64,000 nucleotides of DNA from Brugia malayi (lineage: Eukaryota > Nematoda > Chromadorea > Rhabditida > Onchocercidae), in contig NW_025062475.1 of assembly GCF_000002995.4 (NCBI RefSeq), positions 11,998,687-12,062,686 of the forward strand, read 5' to 3'. Shown one piece after another: positions 1-10,939 of the stretch. Both the position numbers and the translations under genes were made by a program. The notes beneath the pieces are model-generated. The model was given only the letters and a program-made list of their open reading frames with translations, did no database searches and was not told the origin of the DNA. Position 1 is the stretch's first letter. The number at the start of each line of letters is the position of its first letter.

Positions 1-992
1 GGATCTAACTTCATGCCCTTTTAATTTGAAATGTTTATTTAGCATTAAATATTTGTTCTAATATGTTTTTATTTTTCCATGTTGCTGATAATAAGTTATA
101 AGTTCTTCATTTAAAAGAAAAAAAAAAAAAAAAACAGCTTATTAAGAAAAAAGAATCATTGAACTATTTGAATTAAATTACCACTGAAAATTTACAAGTT
201 TATTATTGATATTTAATTTAATACGAAAATCAACAATTATTAGGTAAACAATTACATCAGAGCAAGTTCAAATATAAGAAAATGAAAGAAAATTCTGCAT
301 TTCATTAAAATTATGAAAGAAAAATAAGTTTTATTTCAAAAAAAAAAAAACAAGAAAAAAGTTAAGGAAACATAACAATTAATAAAAAAGAAATGAAATT
401 TTCATGTCTAATTATGACAATTACCGAATATTTGATAAATATTTGAACGTCGAAGATTATTTCAATAATTTACATAAAAATTATAATTAAATCTAAGAAA
501 CTGATAAGTGATACATTTCTGATTTATATAACGATGATAATGTGTATGATATCATCCGACTGATTATTAATTATTGCAATGATAAAAGTAAATGCAAAGT
601 AAAACAATTTGATTAACAGCTATATGCTAAAGTTAAATAATCATCATTACATATCAAAGTATTTATAATAATTTGGCATCAAAAATTTACATAATTTATC
701 TTATTTTATTACAAAAAATCACTAATTATTATTAAAATAACAATAAAATAATGATTAGAATTCAAAGAAAAAACGAAAAAAAAAAAAAAAAAGGATTATA
801 AATATTTCAAGAATAGCTGAAAAAAAAAATCAATAAAAATTGATAAATAATTGAAAAAAAAAAAAAACTTTGTCTAAAATGGTTGATTGAAGTAGTGATA
901 ACAATGATAATTTTATTGATGCAATATAAATAAACAATGTGAGAAATGAGGGCAATAGTTCCCGATGTTAGGGAGAAAATTCGTTGATTCAG
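1..992. other. AT-rich intergenic or intronic DNA, no gene seen
   Basis: Very AT-rich sequence with several poly-A runs (for example near 120-134 and 780-792). I see no coding region in it. If the candidate exon beginning at 993 is real, the part before it would be an intron of an upstream gene that starts outside the window. Confidence 0.5.
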
Positions 993-1149
993 CATCAGAG
1001 AGACACACTTCCCGAAGATTTACGATTATAACATACGGATGGATATACAGGCAATATTGGCCGCATCATCCAAGGAAGACAATCTCGGGCCACGGGACTT
1101 GATTTACGGCTCAAACGAAACAACGCCTCCGTACTTCTCTTTGAATTAA
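993..1149 (+). CDS. possible terminal exon of an unidentified upstream gene
   Basis: A compositionally distinct, GC-richer block follows an acceptor-like GATTCAG at 986-992. Read in phase 2 (one base, then codons from 994) it stays open for 51 codons to a TAA at 1147-1149. The translation looks protein-like rather than low-complexity (it contains IYDYNIRMDIQAILAAS and ends PPYFSLN). The upstream part would lie before the window start. I do not recognise the protein. The opposite strand is also open here, so a conserved non-coding element is a real alternative. Called on splice-acceptor position, codon-like composition and contrast with the flanks only. Confidence 0.4.
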
Positions 1150-2168
1150 TATTTCCAATTGGGAATTTTTGTTGAGCCAACCGGCATTATCGACCAATTT
1201 GATTTGTTGCTTACATTTTGTTCACTTTAAATCCTCTTTTTGCTTTAAAATTTTGATTTATCTAAAATTTAGAAACTGCAAGTTACGATATATATATAAA
1301 TTGATTGGAATAGCTTTTCAAGTTAATATTTTAAATATTTCATCTTGATAAAAAAAAAATTTTTCTTGATAAAATTAAATAAATAATAAATTTTTTTCAT
1401 TTATTCATATTAACTAAAGGTTTAATGTAAAATTTAAATGAAGAAAAAAAAAAAAAAAGGATTAGTTGAAATGATAATTTAAGGCAATATTAACTGATAA
1501 TAGAAAAATGCAAAAAATTTTTATTAATAAAACAATTTCTTAAGAACATTAATGATTTATATCTTGCATAAATTGCCTTTGTTCTATTTCATATAAATAT
1601 TCTTTTCATTTTAAATCGATATATACCACTAATATCTTATTAGCATCAATGTTTATAATTTTTTCTAATTGCTTTAAAATTAACAATAAGCAAAATTCGT
1701 CCATTAATTTTTTTTTTTTTTCATGTTAATTAATATATTTGTTTCCAAAATTAGAAATTTGATTAAGAAAATTCAGCTTAAAAAATAGCAGAATTTTTTT
1801 TTTTTTTGCTTATTCTTTCTTGAACAAATGCTTCCACAAGCTAAATCTTTTATAAAATTTCCTCCTTTCAGTTGAACTAAATAAAATACAAAAAAAAATG
1901 AGAAAGAAAAAAAGGAAAGAAAGGCGGCCTTTTCTATTCCTTTAGATTACCGCCATAAATTTTACACCACCACTACCGCAACACAAGTTGAAATTCTACC
2001 GTAATCAAGACTTATCCGTTTTTTTTTCTTCTTGATGACAATTTATTATCAATGTATGCAAATAGATCATTTATGTTACATATTTGTTTATTTATATGGT
2101 TATATGACTGTATGACTTTCCCACCTGAATCTGAACTTAAACCTAAACTCAAATCATTTATTCGTAGG

Positions 2169-2199
2169 TTGACCTTTGACTGTTATAAATTTTTATAAC
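2169..2199. promoter_or_regulatory. DR1-like nuclear-receptor site next to an AT palindrome
   Basis: Bases 2170-2182 read TGACCTTTGACTG; the complement CAGTCAAAGGTCA resembles a direct repeat of nuclear-receptor half-sites with one-base spacing (DR1). It abuts GTTATAAA-TT-TTTATAAC at 2182-2199, a perfect inverted repeat with 8-base arms. TTTAT-type cores are typical of posterior Hox and Cdx sites. Function is inferred from motif resemblance and location upstream of lin-39. Confidence 0.3.
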
Positions 2200-3962
2200 C
2201 ACCGACTATATTCAATTCATCATTATTCACTATGTCAACTGTCGCATTGTTACGAATTTATTAGAGTAATAATCTGTGATTTTATCAAGCAGCAAAATCT
2301 CTTGCAATATTTTAAGTTTTATCTAAAGTATTAAAGTTGTTTTAATTGTTTCGATTGCAGAGAAGCGATAAGAAAATTGATTTAGTAGGCAATTTGTTCA
2401 GACAACAAATTTATCAAAATTTTGCAAAGTAAACGCTTAATTAGTTATTTAATAGCAATTTCTAAACTAGTAAATTACCGATATATTAGAATAAATTTGA
2501 AATTTATGATTTTTGAAATTTATTTTAAAGAACTACCATTAGGTAGGATTTGTTTTGCAAAAATCAGTTGAATAATACTCATCAAAAAATTATTTACTTA
2601 AAAAATTTCAAACTAACTAACAATCTGATTACCATGTCAAAACAAACAATTTTTTTGCTATCAAATATTAAAAGCATATGATTTTTGAATTACTTTTTTC
2701 TAAAAATCTGAATTTTCTGTTTTCTTTTTAAAGTTTCAATTTTAAATCAAACAGGTAAATTATTCATTGTTCTATTCATCTTTGCCCATCACAAATTATT
2801 TTTATCAAATTAGAATTTTCCATAGCTATGATAATAAAGACTTCAAACATAAAAAGAAGAAATATTTATGCTCTCTGCTGAAGATTGTAGATAATTAGTT
2901 CTTTGAAATATCAAAACATTTAATATCAAAATTATTTATTGCTATTTGTTATCAAAAAATGGTAGAAAAACAGGTGAAAAAGCAAAAATCTTCAATAAAT
3001 GACAAATAATCATTTGCTATTCACAATATTAACAACAATTTCGCTAAATGTGAACAAAAATTTTCCTAAAATAAAAGATCAATTTCATATGATTATGGTA
3101 TGTTGTACTGTAATGCACTACTGATCAAGGAATACTGTAGCATACAAACACATAATGTTCTTTGTCGAGAATTGTTATTTATCGTTTAACAAAATAATTT
3201 TTAATTTTTTATCAGGTAAAGAAGAAAAAGAAAAGAAGAAAAACTTTTCCCTTTTTTGTAGAACTGCAGAAAATCATATATATTCATTTTTTTTAAAAAA
3301 AAATATACTATTAAATACAGTCGAAAAAAAGTTTGATTTATTCAAACTTTAGACATATTAGCATATATACTAGCTTTGATTAATGTATTGGAATATACTA
3401 TTTGGTTAAAATAGTATATTTCAATTTTTTTAAAAATTTTTAAAATAAATCTAAAATGACAATTTTACACGTGCATTAAATTATCTGATAGGCTTCATTT
3501 ACTAGTATCTACCATATTAGCATAATGTACGATCTTGATTTATTTAAGTTGGCTCTTAATTTTAACTACATAATCCTTAAATTTATATCATTTTTTGTTA
3601 TTAAATCATTTTAGAATTTCTTAAAGATTAAAATTATTTTTTTTTTTTTTTTGCGATTGTTGTATTCTTTACTAAATAGATATTATTACAAAACAGAAGA
3701 CACTATAAGATTGTCTGAAATAGTTAATTCATTTATAAGCTATTTACGATAACCTTCGACCTTCACATATCTATCTATTTATTTAGAATTGCTTTTTACA
3801 AATTAAATTGACATTTATGTTTGATATTTCTTCTATTTTATGCTTAGATGATAAATACTCAGTCAATTATTCGAATTACTATTATTCACGATCATTTTAT
3901 TACTGATAATATCATACCTTTGTTCGTTTTATCAGTTATTATCAGAGAAATCATACTATTCA

Positions 3963-3965
<3 letters not shown>

Positions 3966-3999
<34 letters not shown>
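3966..3999. repeat. (AT)n microsatellite
   Basis: Uninterrupted alternating AT run, about 17 units. Its translations on both strands (alternating Tyr-Ile) are artefacts. Confidence 0.9.
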
Positions 4000-4003
<4 letters not shown>

Positions 4004-4157
4004 ATACGACATAGATCATCTTTAAAATTTCTCGAACTAAGTACGATCATTTTACAGTAGTTATTGTTGAGCAAGAAATATTTTCAATAACCTGGATTGG
4101 CAATCTGAATGTAGCAAATTATTTGAAAGATGGAACTAATGCACTCAGCCTAAGATG

Positions 4158-4173
4158 TCAAGGTCAAAGGACA
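4158..4173 (+). promoter_or_regulatory. FTZ-F1/NHR-25-type extended half-site overlapping a DR1
   Basis: TCAAGGTCA at 4158-4166 is an exact match to the extended half-site bound by FTZ-F1-type receptors. With the following bases it forms AGGTCA-A-AGGACA, a near-perfect DR1. It lies in a GC-richer island upstream of lin-39. In C. elegans the FTZ-F1 orthologue NHR-25 acts with LIN-39 in vulval development, which makes the site plausible, but binding is not shown here. Confidence 0.35.
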
Positions 4174-7100
4174 CCATAAGTAATTTAACAATGAATTAAC
4201 TATTTCAAAAAATCCTACAGTGTTTTCTGTTTTTTAATAATATCTATTTAGCTTGTTCGATTTTTGTTCCTTCAACTTCAATAATTAAAATTATGTTTTT
4301 TAAAAACGTGGCATTCCACGTGAATATCAAAAGTTTTATCAGTATACAATGATAATTTGTTTTTTGTTTTGGAATATGTTAATCAGTTTACAGAAATCGC
4401 GCTATAACAGTAATGGCATCAAATGATAAAACATTTTGTATGATGCAACTAAATTTAAGGAATCAAATTATTATTAGCAAATGTAAGCTAATTCCAAGAA
4501 TTCAAATGTATATGCATTTGATATGATTAGCTTTAGATATTGAAGCAATTTTTAATATCATTTCAAAATTATCTCCCAAATCATTCTGAATTGAATTCCT
4601 GAAAAAGGAAAAATTTTGCAAGATTTTGAAACTTTAGAAAAAATGTCAAGTCATTCATTTATTTGTTGCATAATCGCTTCTATTCTTGACATTTAATTTT
4701 TATTAGTTATCATTTAGAAATAATAAAGTAATAAAGATAACACAGATTAGTACACTGATAATTAGTAATGAGAAAGACTTTAAATATATCTGGCTAATAC
4801 ATTAAAGCAATGATTTTTTAAATGCTAAGTGGAATTAGAAATTTCTTAAAATTTATTTCTTATTTTCAATAACATACCTGAACTTTTGATATTGAATTCG
4901 ATCGATCACATATTAGAAATCACTTAGAATGCAACAGAATATTCTGAGCATTGATTATTTCATATTTCTGCTAACAATTTATTGACCATTTACTCCAAAG
5001 AATACTGTTTAATTTGCAATCAAGTAATATTTTTTAAGAATATTTGATGAGATCTATTTCAATGAGTAAATAAATGCTATAAAATGGTTTTTAAGGACAA
5101 AAATGGTTATAAAATTTTTTAAAAACAAGATGATTATAGTATTATTTAAAAAAAAAAAAAAACATATTTTTAGAAAACATAAAGAAATTAAAAAATTTAA
5201 ACAGTATTATTTCAAAATTAAAAATCCTTTTCTTCTGCGTTAAAAAAATTTGCAGAAAAGTTTCATGGAAGAGTGGTAGTGTATGTTTTAAAAAATTTAA
5301 ATAATATTTTTATCGAAGGAAACTATCAGTGCGTATAGCTTAACACTTTAATCAGGAAAAATTATTTGATTAAAAACTTAACATTTCGTTAATGGATAAG
5401 TAATATCAGTAAATTGTTGATTGAACGAATAAGTGATAGCATCAAATGAATGAACTATTCATTTGTATGATGCGATTTTTGAAATTTTCCGTCAATTCAG
5501 CAATGCCTTCTAAAACCCGAGATTAACAGCAAAGAAGAAGAAACTGGTTTTTTAAAAAAGGCAAAAGAAAACGAATGAAAATTAAAAAAAAAAAAAAAAA
5601 AAAAAGGAGAGAGAGAGAGACAGAATGCATAAGAGGGAAACGATGAGACGACTGAATGATTGAAATTTTTAGATGAAAGTAAAACAAAAAAGGAAAGAAA
5701 AAAAATAAATAAATTACATCTTTGTTCAATCAAACAAATTATTGAATTTCTAAGTAAATTTTTTATGAATTTTCTTTTTTTTTTTCTCTAATAAATATTT
5801 GTAATATTTATTTATTTTTCTTTTTAAATTCTTTCTACTTTTCTTTTTTCACAGTATATTTTAGACTAAAATAAAATGCAAATATATGAGGTCAAAAAAA
5901 AAAAGGAAAATTTGTTGAGGTAAAGTTGGACAATGATTTTAAGGAGAAAAGGATCTAATTTATTGGGCACATTAACAAGATGAAGTAAGGCAATCATCCG
6001 ACATTCGCCGATCATTTGTTTCTGTTAACGACGTGAATAAATCAATTCGACGCTATCTAACCAATGTTGCCATTTCTGATAATATCCAAATTTGCCAACC
6101 AAAAAATGTGACAACAGGGACGAGCGGTGAAATGTCTTTCACTTTAGTATCATTATGGAATGAATTGTTTTTTCCAAAAATATTTCTCATCCATTCTTTT
6201 TTTTTTCCTCTCTCATTTTTATTTTATTCTATTATTTAACTTCTTAAAAGAATTTTTTTTTTTTTTGAAATTTTGATAAAAATATTTTTATTTTATTGCT
6301 ACAATTTATAAAATTTTTATAGTTAAAATTAGTTTAAAAAAAAAAAAAAAAGCCTTTGAGTAAATGATTAGTTGCATGCAACATGTAACACAATGACTTT
6401 TGGGGTAAAATTTACAAATTTCAAAAATTTCACGACTGACTTCTTTTTCTCTTCTTTTTTTCCGTTCTTTTTTTTTTTTTAATCGTCTTAAAAATCTTTA
6501 AATTTTTCTTTGATCGGATCTATGCTATGTTCTAATAATAATGCCTAGAGACTTACTCTTTCTTTTTTCTTTTTCATCTTCTATAAGCTTTTCATTCCCA
6601 CATGAATTGTCTTTCATAGCTAATTTCATTTCAATTTCTTTCTCTTGAAACCTTCCTTTTTTTTTTTCTTCAATTTCTATAACAAGAGTTGTTTTTTTCT
6701 TCTAAAAAATTAAATTAACCATTAAATGGAAACAAACTGGGAAAAACAAAATAAGTAAGAAAAGATTGATGAATGAAAATCATCTCTATCTGATCATTTT
6801 ACTTGCAATATGTCTTCCAATGGCTATGTGTCATAGTTATGAATATCAAATTTTAGGAAAATGATTTATGATACTCAGTAGTTAATCATTTCATTTAATC
6901 TAGAGTGTTTTGTATTGAAACATATATTGATTTAATAAGTTAGATTAATCAAACAGTCTTCGAGAATTCTTTTTATTTTTGTATTTTTTTCTTTTTTTTT
7001 TTTTGCAAATTTTCTGAGGAACTGTATAAACATTTTGTTTTTATTATTATTTTTCTTTTCTTCAGTTAGTTTTTTCTTTTTTTTTTTGATGAAACACAAA

Positions 7101-8639
7101 ATTTTAATCTTAATCATTTTAATTTCAATCTTTTTCTCGTTCATTCCATTTCATTTATTCCATTTTGTTTAATTATTTTGCATAATCATTTTAATTTCGG
7201 TTTTTTCCTCCATTTTTTCATTTTATTTAATTATTTTGCATTGTCAAATTGTTGTCTTTATTTTATCAAATTATTTTTTTTTTTTTTTGTCTTATTATTA
7301 CGAATACCAATTTATTATATTATGAATCTTTTATTGCGTTCATCTTAATTCGTTTAAATTAAAAAGTTTAATTAGCGATCATTAATTTATTATCTATTAA
7401 TAAATTAGTATGTATAATCGTTATACCAATTAAAACATTGAAAGATAATATAAAATGCATTAAATTTCATTTTAGGATTCTTCTTTTTTCCTTTTTCTTT
7501 TTTTTTACACAAACAAATATTAATCTTTTATGGCGAAAAAAAAAAAATTGTGTTTTTGTAGGAATGATTTAAGGATTTAGATGATAAGTTTTAGAGTATT
7601 ACGGTAGTGGTTATTGCGAGATTTCCAGTGAGCAGAGAGAGGGGATGAGAAAAAGTGGAAAGGGAAAGAAAGGATTGAAGGAGAAAATGATCTGATATAC
7701 GGGAAATTTCTATTACTATTAATGTTTGCTTGTGCTACTTGGTTAGTGAGAGTGTTTTGTTGAAAAAGTTTTATTTTGTTCTTTTGTTTATTTGTTTTTT
7801 TTTTTCTTTTATTTTTGTTTCAAATTTAAAAAGAGAAAGCTTTTCTTTCTTTCCCTCTCTCTCCGCTTCCTCTCTCTCTCTCTATGATTGTTCGTAATCG
7901 CTTAATTTTTCATATATATCATCTAATAAGTAAATTAGGAAGACTCACTTTGTTTTTCAAAGAAGAAAAACAAACAAACAAATTCAATGTTCTATTTGAT
8001 TGCATTTCGTTTTAAATGTTTCAGAAGTGTAAATGATTTCATTAGCTATTAAAATAGACAATATTAACTTATGTAATGCCAAAAAATTGAAGTATATGAA
8101 ATGGATTCAACAGGGAAAAAAACATAAAAAGGAGAGAAATTGATTGATGATTTCGCGTTTTCGGTTTTGTGCTAAATGTATGGATGTGTGTATATACATA
8201 TATGTATATATTGTCCCATCTCGTCCTCTACTCTTTCTACTCTGTTTTTGGGGTGTCTCGATGAAATTTAGTCCTTTTAAGTATATATACGTGGGTGTGT
8301 GTGTGTGTATGTATGTATGTGAGTGGGTGGATGGATGGATGAGTGTAGATATGTAAATGTATGTGTGTGGTGTATGTGCGGGGGATGAGATTAGGAATAT
8401 TGAGGTAGGAGGAATGGTGTATGAAGGAGGGAACGAATGTGGAATCAGTGTTTTGAATGTGGCGCTTTTTTAATTGATGGAAGTTTTAAGAGGATGTAAG
8501 TCGGTGAGGGGAACGAAAAGGAAGGAAAAAGACGGAAGGACGAAGGCAACGTATCATCAGTTCTTGGAGAGAAGAGAAGAAGGAAATGTTCGAATGTGGC
8601 ATTAGTCGGGGGTTTTAGCCCACTCATTGGGTTTTGAAG

Positions 8640-9060
8640 TAGCCGCCATCAGAAGGATGCCGACAACTTCTGACAGATGACTGAGAGAGAGAGAGAGAAA
8701 GGGGTCTCTTCTATCTTACCCTTCGCAATTCCCACTCTTCGATGCTCACAACGCCAATACCCTAATTTCACTTACAAAACTTTACGCTTCTTCTCCAATT
8801 CTACTTTCCTCACCTTCTGTCTCGAACGATCAAGGAACTGAGACTAATATGATCCTGAAAGTCAACCATTCCGAAAGATGGTTGGATGACATTAAGGAGC
8901 GATCAGGCAATCTTCATCCACTACTGATAGCACTACTAATTGTGATAAAAGCAATTGTGACTGACTTCACTGATTCAATGACTCATTCACTGATCGGTTA
9001 ATCGACTAACCGATTCAATGACAACTCACTAACCAACCAACCAACTAATTGTTGCAATCT
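8640..9060. promoter_or_regulatory. GC-richer complex island upstream of lin-39
   Basis: Unlike its flanks, this stretch has mixed composition and local structure. Inverted repeats occur at 8863-8884 (CAACCAT/ATGGTTG) and 8993-9014 (ATCGGTTA/TAACCGAT), and GATTCAATGAC is repeated directly at 8972-8982 and 9012-9022. A 50-codon open frame (8849-9001, +) crosses part of it but resembles no family I know. Most likely non-coding; a regulatory role is inference. Confidence 0.25.
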
Positions 9061-9316
9061 CATTCATTCTGTAAATGAATTCAGCCTTAAATCATATCAT
9101 ATCGATATAGAATTCATAAATGTGATATAACTCTGTCTCTCTCTCACTTCCCTCTCTCTCTCTCTCTCTCTCTCCCTTATTCATATAAATATATATTTAA
9201 GTATAAAAACAAGAAAAGATAAAGGAAGTGGGTGATTTTTGATGTTTTGATGCGTGAAAATTGAGATTTGAGAATTTTTTTTTTTGGAAAAGAAAAAAGC
9301 ACTTTAGAGGAATTCT

Positions 9317-9900
9317 GAATGAAGAATGAATGAATGAATGATTGAATGAATGAATGAATGAATGAATGAATGAATGAATGAATGAATGAATGAATGAATG
9401 AATGAATGAATGAATGAATGAATGAATGAATGAATGAATGAATGAATGAATGAATGAATGATTAAATGAATGAATGAATGAATGAATGAATGAATGAATG
9501 AATGAATGATTGAATAAATGATTAAATGAATGAATGAATGAATGAATGAATGAATGAATGAATGAATGAATGAATGAATGATTGAATAAATGATTAAATG
9601 AATGAATGAATGAATGATTGAATGAATGAATGAATGAATGAATGAATGAATGAATGAATGAATGAATGAATGAATGATTAAATGAATGAATGAATGAATG
9701 AGGAATGAATGAATGAATGAATGAATGAATGAATGAATGAATGAATGAATGAATGAATGAATGAATGAATGAATGAATGAATGAATGAATGAATGATTGA
9801 ATGAATGAATGAATGATTGAATGAGTGATTGAATGAATGAATGAATGATTGAATGAATGAATGAATGAATGAATGAATGGAGGAATGAATGAATGAATAA
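9317..9900. repeat. (AATG)n tetranucleotide satellite, about 580 bp
   Basis: Near-perfect GAAT/AATG tandem repeat interrupted by single-base variants (GATT and AAAT units) and a GAGGAATG break near 9700. It sits about 1 kb upstream of the lin-39 start codon. The long minus-strand open frame across it (Ser-Phe-Ile-His repeats) follows from the 12-base periodicity of the repeat and is not a gene. Confidence 0.95.
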
Positions 9901-10199
9901 TCGAAAGAAAGAACGAGAACGAAGAAATGAATGAATAAAAATATGCGACTGTTAAAATAGAATGAATGCATGGATTATGGAGTGCTGATATTACATGTCT
10001 CACAATGAAAACTTTTACATTATCAATCAAAAATTGCAACTCTTTATATTTGGCAAAATTAAATTCAAAAGCTAAAGAATGAAATTTGAAAGTTTAACTA
10101 AGATAATGGGTGATTACTCATTATCATGCCTTTCTTGGCAAAATCCCAAGCGATTAAATTAACTATACATATCATTATCATTATAATCATAATCCTACC

Positions 10200-10310
10200 T
10201 ATCATCATTCCACTTATCTATCAGTCCTCTCTATCTATCTATCAGTCTATCAATCCATCAGTCTATCAACCTATCTATCTATCCATCTATCTATCTATCA
10301 GTTTATCCAT
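10200..10310. repeat. (CTAT)n imperfect tetranucleotide repeat
   Basis: Imperfect CTAT/CATC repeats with CAGT interruptions immediately upstream of the GC-rich lin-39 promoter-proximal segment. Confidence 0.85.
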
Positions 10311-10319
10311 TAGACTGTA

Positions 10320-10600
10320 TGTTTGCATGTTGTGTGGTCGTCATCTGATGTGGAGGATTTCCATCCGTTGCACCGCCCCTACTGATCGTTCATTCGCCAA
10401 AGACGGGGCGGGGGGAGGAGAGAATCTATCGAGAAACTCTCTTTCCATTCTATTCTATCTGATCCTTTTCTCTGCTTCGCATGATTTCTCTTTCCCGTTG
10501 ATTCGTTGTTGTTTTAGTACACGAAAAATTGCTGCTAAAAGAAAAAGGACAGAGCGATGGTACGAGATGTCGCGGAGGTGGTTCTCGAGTTGGGATTATT
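10320..10600 (+). promoter_or_regulatory. GC-rich candidate lin-39 promoter region
   Basis: The most GC-rich stretch 5' of lin-39. It contains CCGCCCC at 10373-10379 and GGGGCGG at 10405-10411, an inverted pair of Sp/KLF-type GC boxes. It ends about 290 bp before the lin-39 ATG. No TATA box is obvious. A promoter role is inferred from composition and position. Confidence 0.35.
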
Positions 10601-10870
10601 GAAGTTTCATTTCAGATTGATTATTTGTAAAAAGGGAGGACAAGAAATTTGTGAGTGTGTAAGTAGTATCAGTGGATCGAATCATTCAATATTGTATGTT
10701 TCAATATAACGAGAAAGTGGCGCTGCAACGCTACGTTGCTCAATTTGTATTGCTTAACGTAGCTAAACGTGAATAAGTGCAAACAAACTGTTTGGAATTA
10801 TTATTTTCATCAAAATTTACTGATAATTATTTGTGACAACAAAAGGCTTCGATTAGCAACAATTTAGTGA

Positions 10871-10939
10871 ATGATTAATATCGAAAGATATGACATCAGC
10901 AGAGCAATTTGCATCAGAGATCTCAAATTATTACTATGA
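10871..10939 (+). other. overlapping upstream ORF at the lin-39 start
   Basis: An ATG at 10871, 19 bases before the lin-39 ATG and out of frame with it, opens 22 codons ending at TGA 10937-10939, inside lin-39. If transcripts begin upstream of 10871, scanning ribosomes would meet this ATG first. An acceptor-like CAACAATTTAG ends at 10866, so both ATGs could lie in the mature message. Confidence 0.4.

Larger units (their letters stand above)
1150..8639. other. gene-poor DNA upstream of lin-39 with scattered GC-richer islands
   Basis: About 7.5 kb with no convincing coding exon. Mostly AT-rich with poly-A/T runs, an (AT)n tract near 3966-3999, a GA tract near 5606-5621, and GT/GGAT microsatellite sequence near 8176-8385. 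GC-richer islands that stand out are 1920-2010, 2105-2240, 4085-4185 and 6000-6135. These are candidates for cis-regulatory DNA of the neighbouring Hox gene, on position and composition only. Confidence 0.5.

Noticed and set aside
995..1180. Minus-strand frame opposite the candidate exon
   Set aside because: The plus-strand reading has a splice acceptor and a more protein-like composition; the minus frame has no acceptor or recognisable motif.
5497..5733. Phe/Ser-rich minus-strand frames
   Set aside because: Produced by poly-A and AGAG tracts on the plus strand.
8445..8627. 60-codon minus-strand frame (MSGLKPPTNA...)
   Set aside because: Low-complexity Phe/Ser/Pro composition in a purine-rich stretch, with no support from context.
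8849..9001. 50-codon plus-strand frame starting MILKVNHSERW
   Set aside because: No splice signals or homology, and it overlaps inverted and direct repeats; better treated as part of a non-coding island.
9197..10039. Long minus-strand open frame of Ser-Phe-Ile-His repeats
   Set aside because: It is the translation of the (AATG)n satellite; a 4-base unit repeats every 12 bases, so frames stay open without selection.
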